Of a stretch of 64,000 nucleotides of DNA, positions 24,933 through 35,790 are shown one piece after another (position 1 is the first letter of the stretch; every line of letters begins with the position of its first letter). The notes beneath the pieces were generated by a model, which ran no database searches, had not been told where the DNA came from, and saw only the letters and a list, made by a program, of their open reading frames with translations. This DNA comes from Ferrimonas senticii DSM 18821 (GTDB lineage Bacteria; Pseudomonadota; Gammaproteobacteria; Enterobacterales; Shewanellaceae). The stretch spans positions 327,507-391,506 of the forward strand of contig NZ_AUGM01000004.1 in the NCBI RefSeq assembly GCF_000422665.1. The letters are read 5' to 3'. Made by a program: the position numbers and the translations under genes.

Positions 24933-25820
24933 TTAACCGCGGGGATGATGTTGCTGATGCAGCTGCTGCAAGCGCGCATTAGCTACATGGGTATAGATTT
25001 GCGTAGTGGATAAGTCACTGTGACCTAACAACAATTGCACCACTCGCAGATCCGCGCCGTGGTTAAGCAAATGAGTAGCAAACGCGTGCCGTAGGGTGTG
25101 CGGTGACAATGGCTTAGTGATCCCCGCAAGCACAGCATAATGCTTGATTCGATGCCAAAAAGTCTGCCGCGTCATCTGAGTACCACGCTTAGAGGGAAAC
25201 ACCACATCAGAGCGCCCAAGCCCCAACAATTCGCCACGGCCATGGCGCAGGTATTGCTCTAGCCGCTGCTGCGCGGCCTCGCCCATCGGTACTAACCGTT
25301 CTTTGCCACCTTTACCAACTACCCGGACAACCCCCTGCACTAAGCCAATCTGCTCCAACCGTAAACTCACCAATTCGGTGACCCGCAGACCGGTGGCGTA
25401 CAACAGTTCCAACATCGCGCTGTCGCGAAGTTCTATCAATAGATCAAGGTTTGGCGCTGCCAGCAGCGCCTCAACATCGGCTTCGGATAGAGTATCCGGC
25501 AGATCTCGCGGCAATTTCGGTCGCACCAACTTGATGGTGGGATCGGCCTCAATCTGTTTGGTTGCACAGGCGTGACCATAAAACCGCTTTAAACTGGTTA
25601 ACGCCCGCGCATTCGACGACGCCGCCAAGCCTTGTTGCTTGCGCAGACTGAAGTAGTGATCCAGATCGCTGGCGCTAAGCGTTAGCAGGCCACGCTCGCC
25701 GGCAAAGGCGCGATCCAGATGCAGCAGATCGTGGCGATAGGCGGCTAAGGTATTATCTGACAAACCACGCTGCGACCACAGTTGGTCACAAAACTGCTCG
25801 ATAAGTTGTTCATTGCTCAT
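24933..25820 (-). CDS. xerD: Site-specific tyrosine recombinase XerD
   Basis: The 295-residue protein has the N-terminal SAM-like DNA-binding domain (residues 1-85) and the tyrosine recombinase catalytic set: Arg146 (ATGLRVTEL), the lysine in VVGKGGKERLVPM, HTLRH (His241, Arg244), His267 (LGHSDLSTTQ) and nucleophile Tyr276 (IYTHV). With XerC it resolves chromosome dimers at dif. The first gene of the xerD-dsbC-recJ group; chromosomal context rules out a phage integrase. Confidence 0.95.
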   Translation of the reverse strand: MSNEQLIEQFCDQLWSQRGLSDNTLAAYRHDLLHLDRAFAGERGLLTLSASDLDHYFSLRKQQGLAASSNARALTSLKRFYGHACATKQIEADPTIKLVRPKLPRDLPDTLSEADVEALLAAPNLDLLIELRDSAMLELLYATGLRVTELVSLRLEQIGLVQGVVRVVGKGGKERLVPMGEAAQQRLEQYLRHGRGELLGLGRSDVVFPSKRGTQMTRQTFWHRIKHYAVLAGITKPLSPHTLRHAFATHLLNHGADLRVVQLLLGHSDLSTTQIYTHVANARLQQLHQQHHPRG

Positions 25821-25979
25821 GGCGTTTCAATCACAGTTAAGACGGCGCAGTTTTGGCATAGCTTGAAGATGATGGCAAACCCTGCCACAGCTTTTTACAA
25901 TTAGTTAACCAAGCCCATCCGCCACCGTGTTAGCTTAAGCCCACTCATCGTAGGGCTTTAAATTAAAGGAATAAAAACA

Positions 25980-27176
25980 ATGGGATTATGGCTTCGTCGG
26001 CTGCTGCCGATCCTTACCATCGTGATCACTATCATCGTCCTGTCTGCGGTGTTGGCTAAGTTTGCCCCCGAGCAACCAAAAAAACAGCCGCAGCAAAACC
26101 TACCGATTGTGGAGGTGGTCGAGGTCACGCCTCAATCCCATCAATTAAGCCTGCGCTCCTACGGCGTAGTGCAACCTAAGCGTCAGACCCAACTGGTGGC
26201 TGAAGTCAGCGGCCGCTTAGTGTCGTTGGCGACTGACTTCGAGGTCGGCCGCTTTGTCAAAGAGGGACAACTGTTGGCCACCATCGAACAGGCCGACTAC
26301 CGTGCTGACTTAACCCAAGCCGAAGCCAACTTGGCGCAAGCGCAAGCGCAACTGCAAGAGGAGATCGCCCGTGGTGAGGTCGCCAAAGCCGAATGGCGCG
26401 GGGTGATTGAAGGCATTCCGCCGGAACTTGGCCTTCGCAAACCGCAGCTGGCGAAAGAGCAAGCCAATGTCCGCAGCGCCGAAGCGACGTTAGCCCGAGC
26501 CCAACGTAATCTTGAACGCACCGAAATTCGCGCCCCATTTGCCGGTATTATCGCCAGCCGCAGCGTCGATCTCGGCCAATACATCAATGTCAGCAATAAC
26601 CTTGGCCAGATCAACGGCACCGACATTGCCCAGATCCGCTTGCCAGTTGCCCCAGCCGAGATGATGTTTCTGGGCGGTAACGATGCCAAGGTCAACTTAA
26701 GCTACCAAGTTGGCGCCAACACCCTGACATGGCAAGCGCAACTGGTGCGTAGCGAAGGGCAAATTGATGCCAACAACCGGATGATCTATCTGGTGGCCGA
26801 ACTAAGCGATCCCTACAACCTTAAAGGGTTGCAAAACCAAGCCCTGCCCTACGGCGCTTTCGTTAATGCCGCCATCGACGGCATTAAGGTCGATAACTTA
26901 GTTAACCTACCCCGCCACGCGGTGCGCAGCCAACGGATCACCGTAGTCAAAGCCGACAACACCGTCGAATTGCGCCCAGTCGAGGTAGTTCGCAGCGATC
27001 TGGAGCAGATCTACATCCGCACCGAGCTCAACCCCGGCGAACGCTTAAGCCTAACCGCGCTAAATGGCGTCGATAACGGCCGCAAAGTGAAAGTGGCCGG
27101 CGAGGCGGTGCCCACCAGTCCCGACGCCAAAGCCCCAAGTAGCGCCGCCCAACTGGTTAGCGCAGGAGGTCAATAA
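25980..27176 (+). CDS. RND efflux periplasmic adaptor (membrane fusion protein)
   Basis: The 398-residue protein has an N-terminal membrane anchor (LRRLLPILTIVITIIVLSAV), a lipoyl/barrel-sandwich pair (VAEVSGRLVSLATDFEVG and IRAPFAGIIASRSVDLGQY) around an alpha-helical hairpin rich in Ala, Gln and Glu (about 105-180), and a beta-barrel domain. It links an RND pump to an outer-membrane channel. Its stop and the next start overlap in TAATG (27174-27178), so translation is coupled. No TolC-like gene is adjacent. Confidence 0.92.
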   Translation: MGLWLRRLLPILTIVITIIVLSAVLAKFAPEQPKKQPQQNLPIVEVVEVTPQSHQLSLRSYGVVQPKRQTQLVAEVSGRLVSLATDFEVGRFVKEGQLLATIEQADYRADLTQAEANLAQAQAQLQEEIARGEVAKAEWRGVIEGIPPELGLRKPQLAKEQANVRSAEATLARAQRNLERTEIRAPFAGIIASRSVDLGQYINVSNNLGQINGTDIAQIRLPVAPAEMMFLGGNDAKVNLSYQVGANTLTWQAQLVRSEGQIDANNRMIYLVAELSDPYNLKGLQNQALPYGAFVNAAIDGIKVDNLVNLPRHAVRSQRITVVKADNTVELRPVEVVRSDLEQIYIRTELNPGERLSLTALNGVDNGRKVKVAGEAVPTSPDAKAPSSAAQLVSAGGQ

Positions 27177-30100
27177 TGGCATCCTCGCAATACGGCGATT
27201 CTCGCCGCGATACCAAAGCTGGCATCATCGCCTGGTTTGCCCGCAATAACGTCGCCGCCAACCTGCTGATGTGGGTGCTGCTGATCGGCGGATTGATGTC
27301 GGCCTTTACCATCAACAAAGAGATCTTCCCCAAGTTTGAACTCAACCTAGTGCGGGTGTTTGTCGCCTACCCCGGCGCCGCGCCGCAAGAGATTGAGGAG
27401 GGGATCACCATCAAAATCGAAGAGGCGATCAAGAACATTGAGGGGATCAAAAAGATCCGCTCCAGCGCCAACGAAGGCAGTGGCACCGTCACCATTGAAG
27501 TGGAAGATGACTTTGAACCAAAAGACATTTTGGATGAGGTGAAGCTGCAGGTTGATGCGATCTCAACCTTCCCCGACAGCATCGAACAACCCAACATCTA
27601 TCAGATCAAGCCGGAAGCCGAGGTGATGTGGGTCTCCATCGCCGGCGATAACCTCAGCGATACCGAACTGAAAGAGCTTGGCAAAGTAGTGCGAGATGAG
27701 ATAACCGCCCTGCCGGGCGTCAGCCGTGCTCAGTTGCAAGGCGCCAAAGATTACGAAGTGGCGATCGAACTGTCGGAAGACAAACTGCGGGAGTTCGGCA
27801 TCACCTTCGATGAGGTCGCCAACGCGGTCAATCGTTCTTCTTTGTTGCTGCCCGGCGGCGCGATCCGCGCCGAAGATGGCGATATCTCGCTGCGAATTGA
27901 TGGCCAAGCGTATTATCAAGAGGACTTTGAACGGATCGTAGTGCGCACCCGCGCCGATGGCAGTCGCGTGCTGTTGGCCGATGTCGCCACGGTGATCGAT
28001 GGCTTTGAAGAGCGCCTTGGCTATGCCCGCTTCGATAGCCAAAAATCGGTGGTGGTGGCGGTGCGCAGCATCGGTGACGAGGACGCGCTGGCGATCGCCA
28101 ACACCGTCAAAGCCTACGTTGATGACAAACAGCAGCAGTTTGGTGACGAGTTAGTGATCGCCTACTGGGGCGATCTGTCACAGTTCCTCTCTGGCCGTCT
28201 CAACATGATGCTGGAAAACATGGCGATGGGGGCGCTGCTGGTGTTCATCGTGCTGGCGCTGTTTTTGCAGCTGAAAGTGGCCTTCTGGGTGATGTTGGGG
28301 CTGCCAATTGCCTTCTTAGCGGCAGTCCTGATGATGCCGTTCGATCCCTTTAATCTCTCCATCAACCTGATAACTCTCTTTGGTTTTATCTTGGTGCTGG
28401 GGATTGTGGTTGATGACGCCATCGTCATTGGCGAATCGGCTTACGCCCAAGTCGAAAAAGATGGCCACAGCATGGACGCGGTGATCAAAGGCGCTAAGAA
28501 GGTGGCGATGCCAGCCACCTTTGGGGTGCTGACCACCATCGCCGCCTTTATCCCGATGCTGATCATCACCGGTTTTCTTGGGGTGGTCGGCAAAGCCATC
28601 GCCCTGGTGGTGATCCTCTGTTTGGGCTTCTCATTGGTGGAATCGAAACTGATTTTGCCGGCCCACTTAGCGCATATGACGCCACCAAAACCTGGTCAGG
28701 GCTGGGGCCCGTGGGTGCGCTTTAAAGAGGCGTTTAACCGTGGTGTGCAACGGGTTATTCACCACGGTTACAAGCCAATGATCGGCACCATGATGGATTG
28801 GCGCTACAGCGTGCTAACTGGCTTTATCGGTTTGATGATCGTCTGTGGGGTGCTGCTGGGTACCGGCCACGTAAGGACCATTATCTTCCCCGATATCCCA
28901 TCGGATTTCGTCCAAGTGCAATTGCAGATGGAACAAGGCAACTCCGAGCAAAGCACCCTTAACGTTGTCCAGCAGCTGGAACAATCGCTGTTTGATACCA
29001 ACGCTCGCTTGGCCGAGGAAACCGGCCAAGAGGTGGTGCAACATTCGTTCGTGTTCCTAAGCTCGCGCACCAGCGCCGAAATGGTTATTGAGCTGGTCAA
29101 AGGCGAAGATCGCAACATCGATGCGGTGGCCATCGCCGCCGATTGGCGCGAACACATGCCAGAGTTAGTTGGGGTCAAAACCTTAGACGTGGTCGCCTCC
29201 ACCAATGACTCCGGCTCTGATGTGGCGTTTCGCTTAAACAGCAACGACCTAGATCAACTGGTCGCCGCCGCCGATGAGCTTAAGCAACAACTGGCGACCT
29301 ACGATGGCCTCTATGATATCCAAGATACCTTCTCCTCTGGTTCGCAGGAGATCCGCTTGGCCATTCGCCCTGAAGCCGAGGCGCTGGGGCTGACCCTATC
29401 GGATCTGGCACGGCAAGTTCGCTGGGGCTTTTACGGTTATGAAGCCCAGCGGATTTTGCGCAACAAAGAGGAGGTCAAAGTGATGGTGCGCTACCCACAA
29501 GAGCAGCGCCGCACCATTGGCCATCTTGAAAATATGCGAATTCGCACCCCCGATGGCCACGAAGTGCCGTTCTCGGCCGTGGCCACCGTCGAGCTGGCAA
29601 AGAGCTTCTCGACCATCAACCGCACCGATGGCGTCCGTTCCATCACCGTCCAAGCTCGCGCCGACAAGGCACGGATTGAGCCGGGTAAAGTCACTAAAGC
29701 GATCAACGATGAATTTATCCCCGATCTCAAACTGCGTTATCCGGGGATGACCAGTGCCCTCGATGGCTCTGCCGAAGAGGATGCCCGCAACACCGGCTTG
29801 ATTATCCAAGGCACCTTCTTTGCCCTATTCACCATCTACGCGTTGATGGCGATCCCACTGCGCAGCTACAGCCAACCGCTGATCATTATGTCGGTGATCC
29901 CATTCGGGATGATTGGGGCGGTGTTCGGCCACGTGTTGCTGGGGCTGGATATCTCCATGCTCAGTGTGTTTGGGATCATTGCCCTAGCTGGGGTGGTGGT
30001 TAACGATTCACTGATTATGGTCGATTTCGTCAACCAAGCTCGCGCCCAAGGCTTACCGCTACGGGCAGCAGTGCAGCAAGCGGGTACCGAGCGTTTCCGC

Positions 30101-30355
30101 GCCATTATCCTGACCTCGCTGACCACCTTCCTCGGATTGGTGCCAATCACCTTGGAAACCAGCTTGCAGGCGCAGATCGTCATTCCGATGGCGGTATCGC
30201 TGGCGTTTGGGATCTTATTCGCCACCACCGTAACCCTGATTTTGGTGCCAGCGCTTTACATGATTTTGGATGACTTCAAACGGCTGCTGCGCTGGTGGTG
30301 GCGCCCCGGCGGCGTCGCCGTACCACTGCGACGCCGCGATGAAGCCGAAAGTTAA
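27176..30355 (+). CDS. RND-family efflux pump inner-membrane permease
   Basis: The 1059-residue protein has the RND layout: TM1 (VAANLLMWVLLIGGLMSAFTI), a large periplasmic loop, TM2-6 with the proton-relay segment GIVVDDAIVIGES in TM4, TM7, a second periplasmic loop, and TM8-12 with GVVVNDSLIMVDF. This is the HAE-1-like hydrophobic/amphiphilic export group, not a metal exporter (no metal-site motif seen). Substrate unknown. It forms a two-gene operon with the adaptor and has a terminator. Confidence 0.94.
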   Translation: MASSQYGDSRRDTKAGIIAWFARNNVAANLLMWVLLIGGLMSAFTINKEIFPKFELNLVRVFVAYPGAAPQEIEEGITIKIEEAIKNIEGIKKIRSSANEGSGTVTIEVEDDFEPKDILDEVKLQVDAISTFPDSIEQPNIYQIKPEAEVMWVSIAGDNLSDTELKELGKVVRDEITALPGVSRAQLQGAKDYEVAIELSEDKLREFGITFDEVANAVNRSSLLLPGGAIRAEDGDISLRIDGQAYYQEDFERIVVRTRADGSRVLLADVATVIDGFEERLGYARFDSQKSVVVAVRSIGDEDALAIANTVKAYVDDKQQQFGDELVIAYWGDLSQFLSGRLNMMLENMAMGALLVFIVLALFLQLKVAFWVMLGLPIAFLAAVLMMPFDPFNLSINLITLFGFILVLGIVVDDAIVIGESAYAQVEKDGHSMDAVIKGAKKVAMPATFGVLTTIAAFIPMLIITGFLGVVGKAIALVVILCLGFSLVESKLILPAHLAHMTPPKPGQGWGPWVRFKEAFNRGVQRVIHHGYKPMIGTMMDWRYSVLTGFIGLMIVCGVLLGTGHVRTIIFPDIPSDFVQVQLQMEQGNSEQSTLNVVQQLEQSLFDTNARLAEETGQEVVQHSFVFLSSRTSAEMVIELVKGEDRNIDAVAIAADWREHMPELVGVKTLDVVASTNDSGSDVAFRLNSNDLDQLVAAADELKQQLATYDGLYDIQDTFSSGSQEIRLAIRPEAEALGLTLSDLARQVRWGFYGYEAQRILRNKEEVKVMVRYPQEQRRTIGHLENMRIRTPDGHEVPFSAVATVELAKSFSTINRTDGVRSITVQARADKARIEPGKVTKAINDEFIPDLKLRYPGMTSALDGSAEEDARNTGLIIQGTFFALFTIYALMAIPLRSYSQPLIIMSVIPFGMIGAVFGHVLLGLDISMLSVFGIIALAGVVVNDSLIMVDFVNQARAQGLPLRAAVQQAGTERFRAIILTSLTTFLGLVPITLETSLQAQIVIPMAVSLAFGILFATTVTLILVPALYMILDDFKRLLRWWWRPGGVAVPLRRRDEAES

Positions 30356-30371
30356 CCGACCATCAACAACA

Positions 30372-30395
30372 ATGCCGAGCAGTTATGCTCGGCAT
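30372..30395 (+). terminator. Terminator of the RND operon
   Basis: ATGCCGAGC (30372-30380), a six-base loop, GCTCGGCAT (30387-30395). Perfect nine-bp stem, weak T tract. Confidence 0.7.
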
Positions 30396-30448
30396 CATCT
30401 ATTTCACTAAGCGCCGCCATTGTTGTTGCGGCGCCAGTGCGACGCTAA

Positions 30449-31723
30449 CTACAAGCGTGGGTACAACAGGTAGACATCACGCTCGGCCCAGATCTGCGCC
30501 AAGTTTTTGGTATCCAGCTTAGGATCGGTAAAGCCAATTTTATCGATGGTGGCTTGGTAGCGTGGCTCGCCCAAGGCCAAGTCCGCTTTGCGGTAAACCG
30601 ACAGCATTCGGAAGGTTTGGAAACGGCCTTTCTTGATGTCGCGGTCTTTTTTGCGCCACTTCCACTCTTTTGGCTTCATCGCCGACGCCATCAGATCCAC
30701 GCCTTTAAGCATGCTGCGATCTTTGTACTGGTGCTCCCAGATCTCAACATCCAGTTTGTCGCCTAACTGCGCTAGGTAGGCCAGCGCATCCAAGTTAAAG
30801 AAGCTGTACCAGTAGCCACGGGTACGCTCTAGCTCTTCGGGTTGGCTGCCATCGGATTTAAACTGGTCACGAATACGCCACTTGGCTTTGGCCACCATGC
30901 TGCGCGCCAAGTCCTCACGCCCCAGATAGTAAGCAATGCCTGCTACCTGCGCTTGCATCCACGTACCGTGGTTATTCTCAGAGAACATCTCGGCGGTGCC
31001 CTGTTCAGAGGTCACCAACCAGTCAAGGAACTCCCCAAGCCAAGCGCGCATCTGCTGATCATCTTGCTCGGTCCACGCCTTGGAGGTTTCCAGCAGCGCC
31101 AGCGCGTCCACTAGACGATCAGAGAAACTGCGAGAATCGATCATCCCAGAACGACGCTGGTTATCCACCCCAGGTACCGCTTGGGCGTAACGCAGGTTAG
31201 GGTTCATCTTGGTGTCTGGATTGAAGAACCAATGGCGCAGCATCTTACTGGCCTGCTCGGCGTACTTTTCATCGCCGCTGAAGTAGTAAGCTAATGCCAG
31301 CGCCCGTACCGAACGAGTAAATAAGCCAATGCGGCGTGAATCGGTGGCGTCAGTTTTCGAATCAGGGTTGGTTTTGCCGTCTTTGCGAACCCAAGGCAAA
31401 CCGTCGTCGGTCTTCTTGTTTGGCCACCAGTAGGGGCTTATCGAGAAGTAATCGTGCATATCTCCTGATGGCGGCACTAGGGTCTTATCGGTTACCGCTA
31501 ACAGCCCAACTTGCATCGCTTCATCGGCCTCTTGCAGCAGCTTCTGGTAGCTGGCCATCGCCTCTGGGCTAGCGGTTTGCTGTTGCACCCGCTGTTTACT
31601 CTCAGCGATTAACTCTGCATCAAAAAACACCGTTTTCGGTAGCCCTTCTGCCGCCCATGCCGACGCCGAAAGAGCCATACCGATGGCCATTGCTGATAGA
31701 ACATTCCTTACTGATTTCAACAT
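30449..31723 (-). CDS. Secreted alginate-lyase-family protein (PF05426 type)
   Basis: ATG 31723 (MLKSVRNVLSAMAIGMALSASAWA, signal peptide) follows GGAG at a good distance; the longer frame begins with TTG and would swallow that site. The 424-residue product has the (alpha/alpha)-barrel PF05426 signature: DYFSISPYWWPN near residue 90, SFSDRLVDALALLE, and SENNHGTWMQAQ (about 230) where the N-H-x-x-W motif carries catalytic Asn and His. Periplasmic, likely depolymerising mannuronate-rich alginate. The family includes PL5 and PL38; I cannot assign one safely. It is divergent from the PL17-like gene, with two operator palindromes between them. Confidence 0.88.
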   Translation of the reverse strand: MLKSVRNVLSAMAIGMALSASAWAAEGLPKTVFFDAELIAESKQRVQQQTASPEAMASYQKLLQEADEAMQVGLLAVTDKTLVPPSGDMHDYFSISPYWWPNKKTDDGLPWVRKDGKTNPDSKTDATDSRRIGLFTRSVRALALAYYFSGDEKYAEQASKMLRHWFFNPDTKMNPNLRYAQAVPGVDNQRRSGMIDSRSFSDRLVDALALLETSKAWTEQDDQQMRAWLGEFLDWLVTSEQGTAEMFSENNHGTWMQAQVAGIAYYLGREDLARSMVAKAKWRIRDQFKSDGSQPEELERTRGYWYSFFNLDALAYLAQLGDKLDVEIWEHQYKDRSMLKGVDLMASAMKPKEWKWRKKDRDIKKGRFQTFRMLSVYRKADLALGEPRYQATIDKIGFTDPKLDTKNLAQIWAERDVYLLYPRL

Positions 31724-31769
31724 ATAGGGCTCCAATTCCTAGTACGTTTAGTCGCGACTAACAAAACCA

Positions 31770-31786
31770 TTGAAACGACGTTTCAA
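31770..31786. promoter_or_regulatory. Alginate-regulon operator 1
   Basis: TTGAAACGACGTTTCAA: 17 bases, palindromic except for the centre. The best copy of the locus motif TGAAACGNCGTTTCA; it lies in the divergent region between the PF05426 lyase and the PL17-like gene, 46 bases from the former. Confidence 0.8.
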
Positions 31787-31885
31787 TTTGTAAAACACCT
31801 TAACTACAGTTGCGCTGAATTGACGTGAGCGGACTCACAGTTCTAAGCCAAAAATATCCGACTGAGAACCTTAAATCAATTTTTA

Positions 31886-31901
31886 TGAAATGACGTTTTG
31901 A
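31886..31901. promoter_or_regulatory. Alginate-regulon operator 2
   Basis: TGAAATGACGTTTTGA is a degenerate copy of the same palindrome, 59 bases upstream of the PL17-like gene. Confidence 0.6.
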
Positions 31902-31960
31902 AATTAAAAAACAGTGTGCTTACACTGGACAGCAATTGAACACAGATAGGTAATAGGCAG

Positions 31961-34114
31961 ATGGAAGCGATCCAGTCGGTGTTAATGACCGCGCAGGAGG
32001 CACGGCAACTGGCGATACAGTTGTCACAGGACACGCTACTGGGCCAAAGTTTACGGGCCGAGCAGCAACAACTAGACCGCTATTTGGCACAACCGTTAGA
32101 GTGCCCAGGGCCAGGCCCCGCTAACGGCTACGAGCACAATCGCCACAAGCAAAACTACATTCACATGGACTTGGCTGGGCGCTTTTTTCTGATCAGCGGT
32201 GATGAACGTTACGCCAACTGGCTGCGACAACTGCTGCTGTTGTACGCCGACCGCTACCTTAGCTTTCCTTACCATCAACAACTCAACACCAACCCCACTG
32301 GCCGTCTGTTTCATCAAATACTGAATGAACACAACTGGCTGCTGTATGCCAGCCTTGGCTACAGCGGCATTCGTCATTGGCTTAGCGACAGTGATCGCCA
32401 GCAGATCGAACAGCAACTGTTTGAACCGATGCTGGAGATGTTCACCGTCAAATACGCTCATGATTTTGATTGGATCCACAACCACGGTATTTGGGCGGTC
32501 GCTGCGGTAGGGATCTGCGGCCTAGCGATCAACCAACCTCGCTACGTGGACTTGTGCATTCACGGCCAGCACAACGACGACGTCAGTGCCGGGTTTCTGG
32601 CACAGATCAGCCAACTGTTTGCCCCCAGCGGCTACTACATTGAAGGCCCCTACTACCACCGCTATGCGATTCGACCGCTGTGTTTGTTCGCTGAAGCACT
32701 GGCGCGCCATCGCCCCGAACTGAACATCTTTGAATTCAATAACCGGGTAATTAAAACCACCTTGGATGCGCTGCTGGCCTGCACCTATCCCAACGGAAGG
32801 CTACCGGCGCTGAACGATGCCTCGCAAACCATGGACGTTAACGACGAAGGGATCGTAATCGCCACCGCCATCAGCTTTGCCCGCTATGGCCACGACGCCA
32901 AACTGCTGGGGCTAGCGCAGCTGCAACAGCAAGTGTTTACTCACCCTGCCGGTGCCGCCTTGTCAGCCGCCGTAAGCGCCGCAGCGGATCACACTTGTGC
33001 CCCCCATTGGCCCAGCGTCGAACTGAACGAAGGCCCCAACGGCGATCGCGGCGCCCAAGGCTTTTTGCGGATCCAAGGCCATGATGGCCAGCAAAGCATG
33101 GCAGTGATGAATTACGGCCAACATGGCATGGGACACGGCCACTTCGACACCCTTGGGATCACGTTTTTCAACCGTGGCCAAGAGGTACTGACCGAATACG
33201 GCTTTGGCCGCTGGGTCAACGTTGAACCGAAGTTCGGCGGCCGCTACCTGGATGAAAACAAAAGCTACGCCCGCCAAACCATTGCCCACAATGCGGTAAC
33301 CATCGACGGTCAATGCCAAAATGGCTTTGATGTTGAGCGGGCTGATGCCGTTTGCGGCACACCGCACTTCTTTATCGCCGACGATCCCAACCTGCAAGGG
33401 ATGAGCGCTTTTGCCAATGACCACCACCACGGGGTGCGGCAACAACGCACGGTACTGCTGGTTAATCATCCGCAGCTTCAACAGCCACTGTTGGTGGATC
33501 TATTCCGGCTAATTGCCACCGATCAACAACGCCACCGCTACGATTACGCCATTCAATACCAAGGCCAGATCATCCGCACCGACTTTGACTACCACTACCA
33601 TCAGCAAGGCTGGTCGGTATTGGGGCAAGACAACGGTTATCAGCATCTGCTGCGGGTGGCCGATGCCCACATCGCGCAACCCTCAACCTTGGTGAGTTGG
33701 CTTGCAGGGCAACACTATTGCAGCTTGATCACCAGCGCGAACGCCGATGCCGAGGTGATCTTCAGCCGCACTGGTGGCGCCGATCCGAGCTTCAATCTGC
33801 GCAGCACGCCGTCGCTGATCTTCCGCCAGTACGGCGGTGACCACCTGATCGCCAGCGTATTAGAAAGCCACGGCCTGTTTGATGAAGCCAAAGAGGTATC
33901 GGTCGAAGCCCGTGGCCAAATCCAACAACTGCTGGTGCGTCACCACAGTGATGACGCCTCGATCATCGACATCATCGGCAGTCAATTTACCCTGACGGTG
34001 ATGATCAACAACCACCCGCAAGTGAACGCCGACAGCCACTGCCAAGTCACGTTAGCGCATGACAGTTACCAATGGCGTGGGCCGGTGGCGATCCGCACAA
34101 CCGATTTGAATTAA
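31961..34114 (+). CDS. Oligoalginate lyase, PL17-like (copy A), cytoplasmic
   Basis: The 717-residue protein has no signal peptide. Its N-terminal half is an (alpha/alpha) toroid with the PL17 catalytic elements IHNHGIWAV (Asn174, His175) and [12 protein letters not shown] (Tyr231-Tyr235); the C-terminal half is the heparinase II/III-like beta-sandwich with [20 protein letters not shown] and [13 protein letters not shown]17 enzymes cleave oligoalginates from the end, releasing unsaturated uronate that becomes DEH. It should work on oligomers taken up into the cytoplasm. The pyruvate kinase gene follows 23 bases later, in the same operon. A second copy of equal length lies at 37138. Confidence 0.9.
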   Translation: MEAIQSVLMTAQEARQLAIQLSQDTLLGQSLRAEQQQLDRYLAQPLECPGPGPANGYEHNRHKQNYIHMDLAGRFFLISGDERYANWLRQLLLLYADRYLSFPYHQQLNTNPTGRLFHQILNEHNWLLYASLGYSGIRHWLSDSDRQQIEQQLFEPMLEMFTVKYAHDFDWIHNHGIWAVAAVGICGLAINQPRYVDLCIHGQHNDDVSAGFLAQISQLFAPSGYYIEGPYYHRYAIRPLCLFAEALARHRPELNIFEFNNRVIKTTLDALLACTYPNGRLPALNDASQTMDVNDEGIVIATAISFARYGHDAKLLGLAQLQQQVFTHPAGAALSAAVSAAADHTCAPHWPSVELNEGPNGDRGAQGFLRIQGHDGQQSMAVMNYGQHGMGHGHFDTLGITFFNRGQEVLTEYGFGRWVNVEPKFGGRYLDENKSYARQTIAHNAVTIDGQCQNGFDVERADAVCGTPHFFIADDPNLQGMSAFANDHHHGVRQQRTVLLVNHPQLQQPLLVDLFRLIATDQQRHRYDYAIQYQGQIIRTDFDYHYHQQGWSVLGQDNGYQHLLRVADAHIAQPSTLVSWLAGQHYCSLITSANADAEVIFSRTGGADPSFNLRSTPSLIFRQYGGDHLIASVLESHGLFDEAKEVSVEARGQIQQLLVRHHSDDASIIDIIGSQFTLTVMINNHPQVNADSHCQVTLAHDSYQWRGPVAIRTTDLN

Positions 34115-34137
34115 CTATTTGCAGGCAGGAGTATCGC

Positions 34138-35574
34138 ATGCAACGCAGAACCAAAATTGTCGCCACCCTAGGTCCCGCCACCGACAGCGCCGAAAGTTTG
34201 GAGCAGTTGATCTTGGCCGGAGCCAATGTGGTGCGGCTGAACTTTTCCCACGGCAGTGCCGACGATCACATAAAACGCGCGCAATTGGTGCGTGAGTTAG
34301 CCGCCAAGCACCACTGTCATGTCGCAATCTTAGGCGATCTGCAAGGCCCCAAGATCCGCGTTTCCACCTTTGCCGATGGCCCAATTGTGCTGGCTGAAGG
34401 TGACCACTTTGTGCTCGACAGCGAGCTGGCACCAGGTTGTGGCAATCAGCAACAGGTGGGGCTGGACTACAAAGCGTTGCCGCAGGATGTCAGCGCCGGT
34501 GATGTGTTGATGCTGGATGATGGTCGTGTGCAACTTGAGGTAACTGCCGTTGCCGGCAGCCAAGTGCACACCAAGGTCTTGGTCGGTGGCAAGCTATCCA
34601 ACAACAAAGGGATCAACAAGCGCGGTGGCGGCTTGTCAGCCCCGGCGCTAACCGACAAAGATAAAGCCGATATTATTACCGCCGCACAGATCCAAGTTGA
34701 CTACCTTGCGGTCTCTTTCCCACGCTCTGGTGCCGACTTGGAATACGCCAGAAAGCTGGCTGTGGAAGCTGGACTCAATACCCACATTGTCGCCAAAGTG
34801 GAACGGGCCGAGGCCGTTGCCAGCGACGAGGCCATTGACGACATCATTATGGCCGCCGATGTGGTGATGGTGGCGCGCGGCGATCTTGGGGTTGAGATCG
34901 GTGACAGTGAATTGATGGGGGTACAAAAGAAGCTGATCCTGCGCAGCCGCCAACTGAATAAGGTGGTGATCACCGCCACCCAGATGATGGAGTCGATGAT
35001 TGAGAGCCCAATGCCGACACGGGCTGAGGTGATGGATGTCGCCAACGCGGTATTAGATGGCACCGATGCGGTGATGCTGTCAGCGGAAACCGCCGCTGGC
35101 CGTTACCCGATTGCGACCGTAAAAGCGATGGCAAACGTGTGTGTTGGCGCCGAAAAGCAGCCATCGCTGATCAGTTCCAAGCATCGCTTGCAGTATCAGT
35201 TCGACAACATTGAAGAGACGGTGGCAATGGCCACCATGTATGCCGCAAACCACCTGGTTGGCTTAAAAGGGATCGTAACCCTGACCGAATCTGGGGTCAC
35301 CCCGCTACTGATGAGCCGGATCTCCTCGGCGCTGCCGATCATCGCCCTATCACGCCATCAACCAACGTTAAGTTCGATGGCGTTGATCCGGGGGGTGATG
35401 CCTGTGCGCTTTGATTCCACCACCTACGGACGCGATGAACTGATCCCCGCCGCACTGGAGCTGGTCAAACAGGTCAGTCAGTTGCAATCTGGCGATCTGA
35501 TTATCCTAACCAAAGGCGATGCGATGGAAACCGTTGGCGGCACCAACACCAGCAAAGTATTGATGATCCCCTAA
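34138..35574 (+). CDS. pykA: Pyruvate kinase (PykA type)
   Basis: ATG 34138 follows GCAGGAG at 34121-34129 and begins [15 protein letters not shown], the universal N-terminus of the enzyme; the frame extends upstream into the lyase gene, which I exclude. The 478-residue protein carries RLNFSHG, a B domain (about 70-170), and the active-site segment [12 protein letters not shown]. The length and the short C-terminal domain resemble AMP-activated PykA of E. coli (480). Converts phosphoenolpyruvate and ADP to pyruvate and ATP. Its place in the alginate operon fits the need to process glyceraldehyde 3-phosphate made by Eda. Confidence 0.93.
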   Translation: MQRRTKIVATLGPATDSAESLEQLILAGANVVRLNFSHGSADDHIKRAQLVRELAAKHHCHVAILGDLQGPKIRVSTFADGPIVLAEGDHFVLDSELAPGCGNQQQVGLDYKALPQDVSAGDVLMLDDGRVQLEVTAVAGSQVHTKVLVGGKLSNNKGINKRGGGLSAPALTDKDKADIITAAQIQVDYLAVSFPRSGADLEYARKLAVEAGLNTHIVAKVERAEAVASDEAIDDIIMAADVVMVARGDLGVEIGDSELMGVQKKLILRSRQLNKVVITATQMMESMIESPMPTRAEVMDVANAVLDGTDAVMLSAETAAGRYPIATVKAMANVCVGAEKQPSLISSKHRLQYQFDNIEETVAMATMYAANHLVGLKGIVTLTESGVTPLLMSRISSALPIIALSRHQPTLSSMALIRGVMPVRFDSTTYGRDELIPAALELVKQVSQLQSGDLIILTKGDAMETVGGTNTSKVLMIP

Positions 35575-35595
35575 ACGATCACCACTGTCCTAGCC

Positions 35596-35627
35596 AGCCG
35601 AAGCCCCGCGCTTCGGCTTTTTTTTAA
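35596..35627 (+). terminator. Terminator of the PL17-pykA operon
   Basis: AGCCGAAGC, loop CCCGC, GCTTCGGCT and a run of eight or more T: a strong terminator. Confidence 0.93.
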
Positions 35628-35671
35628 ATATTTAACGGTCAATTTTTCGTGGCTTGATATTCATAACTCGC

Positions 35672-35790
35672 TGCTCTTGCTCTTGCTCTTGCTCTTGCTC
35701 TGCACTAACAACTAATAGCTGCCAACTAACCACTAATCACTGCCAACGACCAACTGACAACGACCCACTAACCACTACCAACTAACAACC
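35672..35790. repeat. Hexamer array followed by degenerate heptads
   Basis: Five perfect TGCTCT units (35672-35701) are followed by a run of decayed seven-base units such as CAACTAA, CCACTAA, CAACTGA and CCACTAC that reaches 35790. The stop codon of the MATE gene (35784-35782) lies inside this run. Confidence 0.8.

Noticed and set aside
24933..25820. The tyrosine recombinase considered as an island integrase
   Set aside because: Its length, motifs and the dsbC-recJ context identify it as housekeeping XerD.
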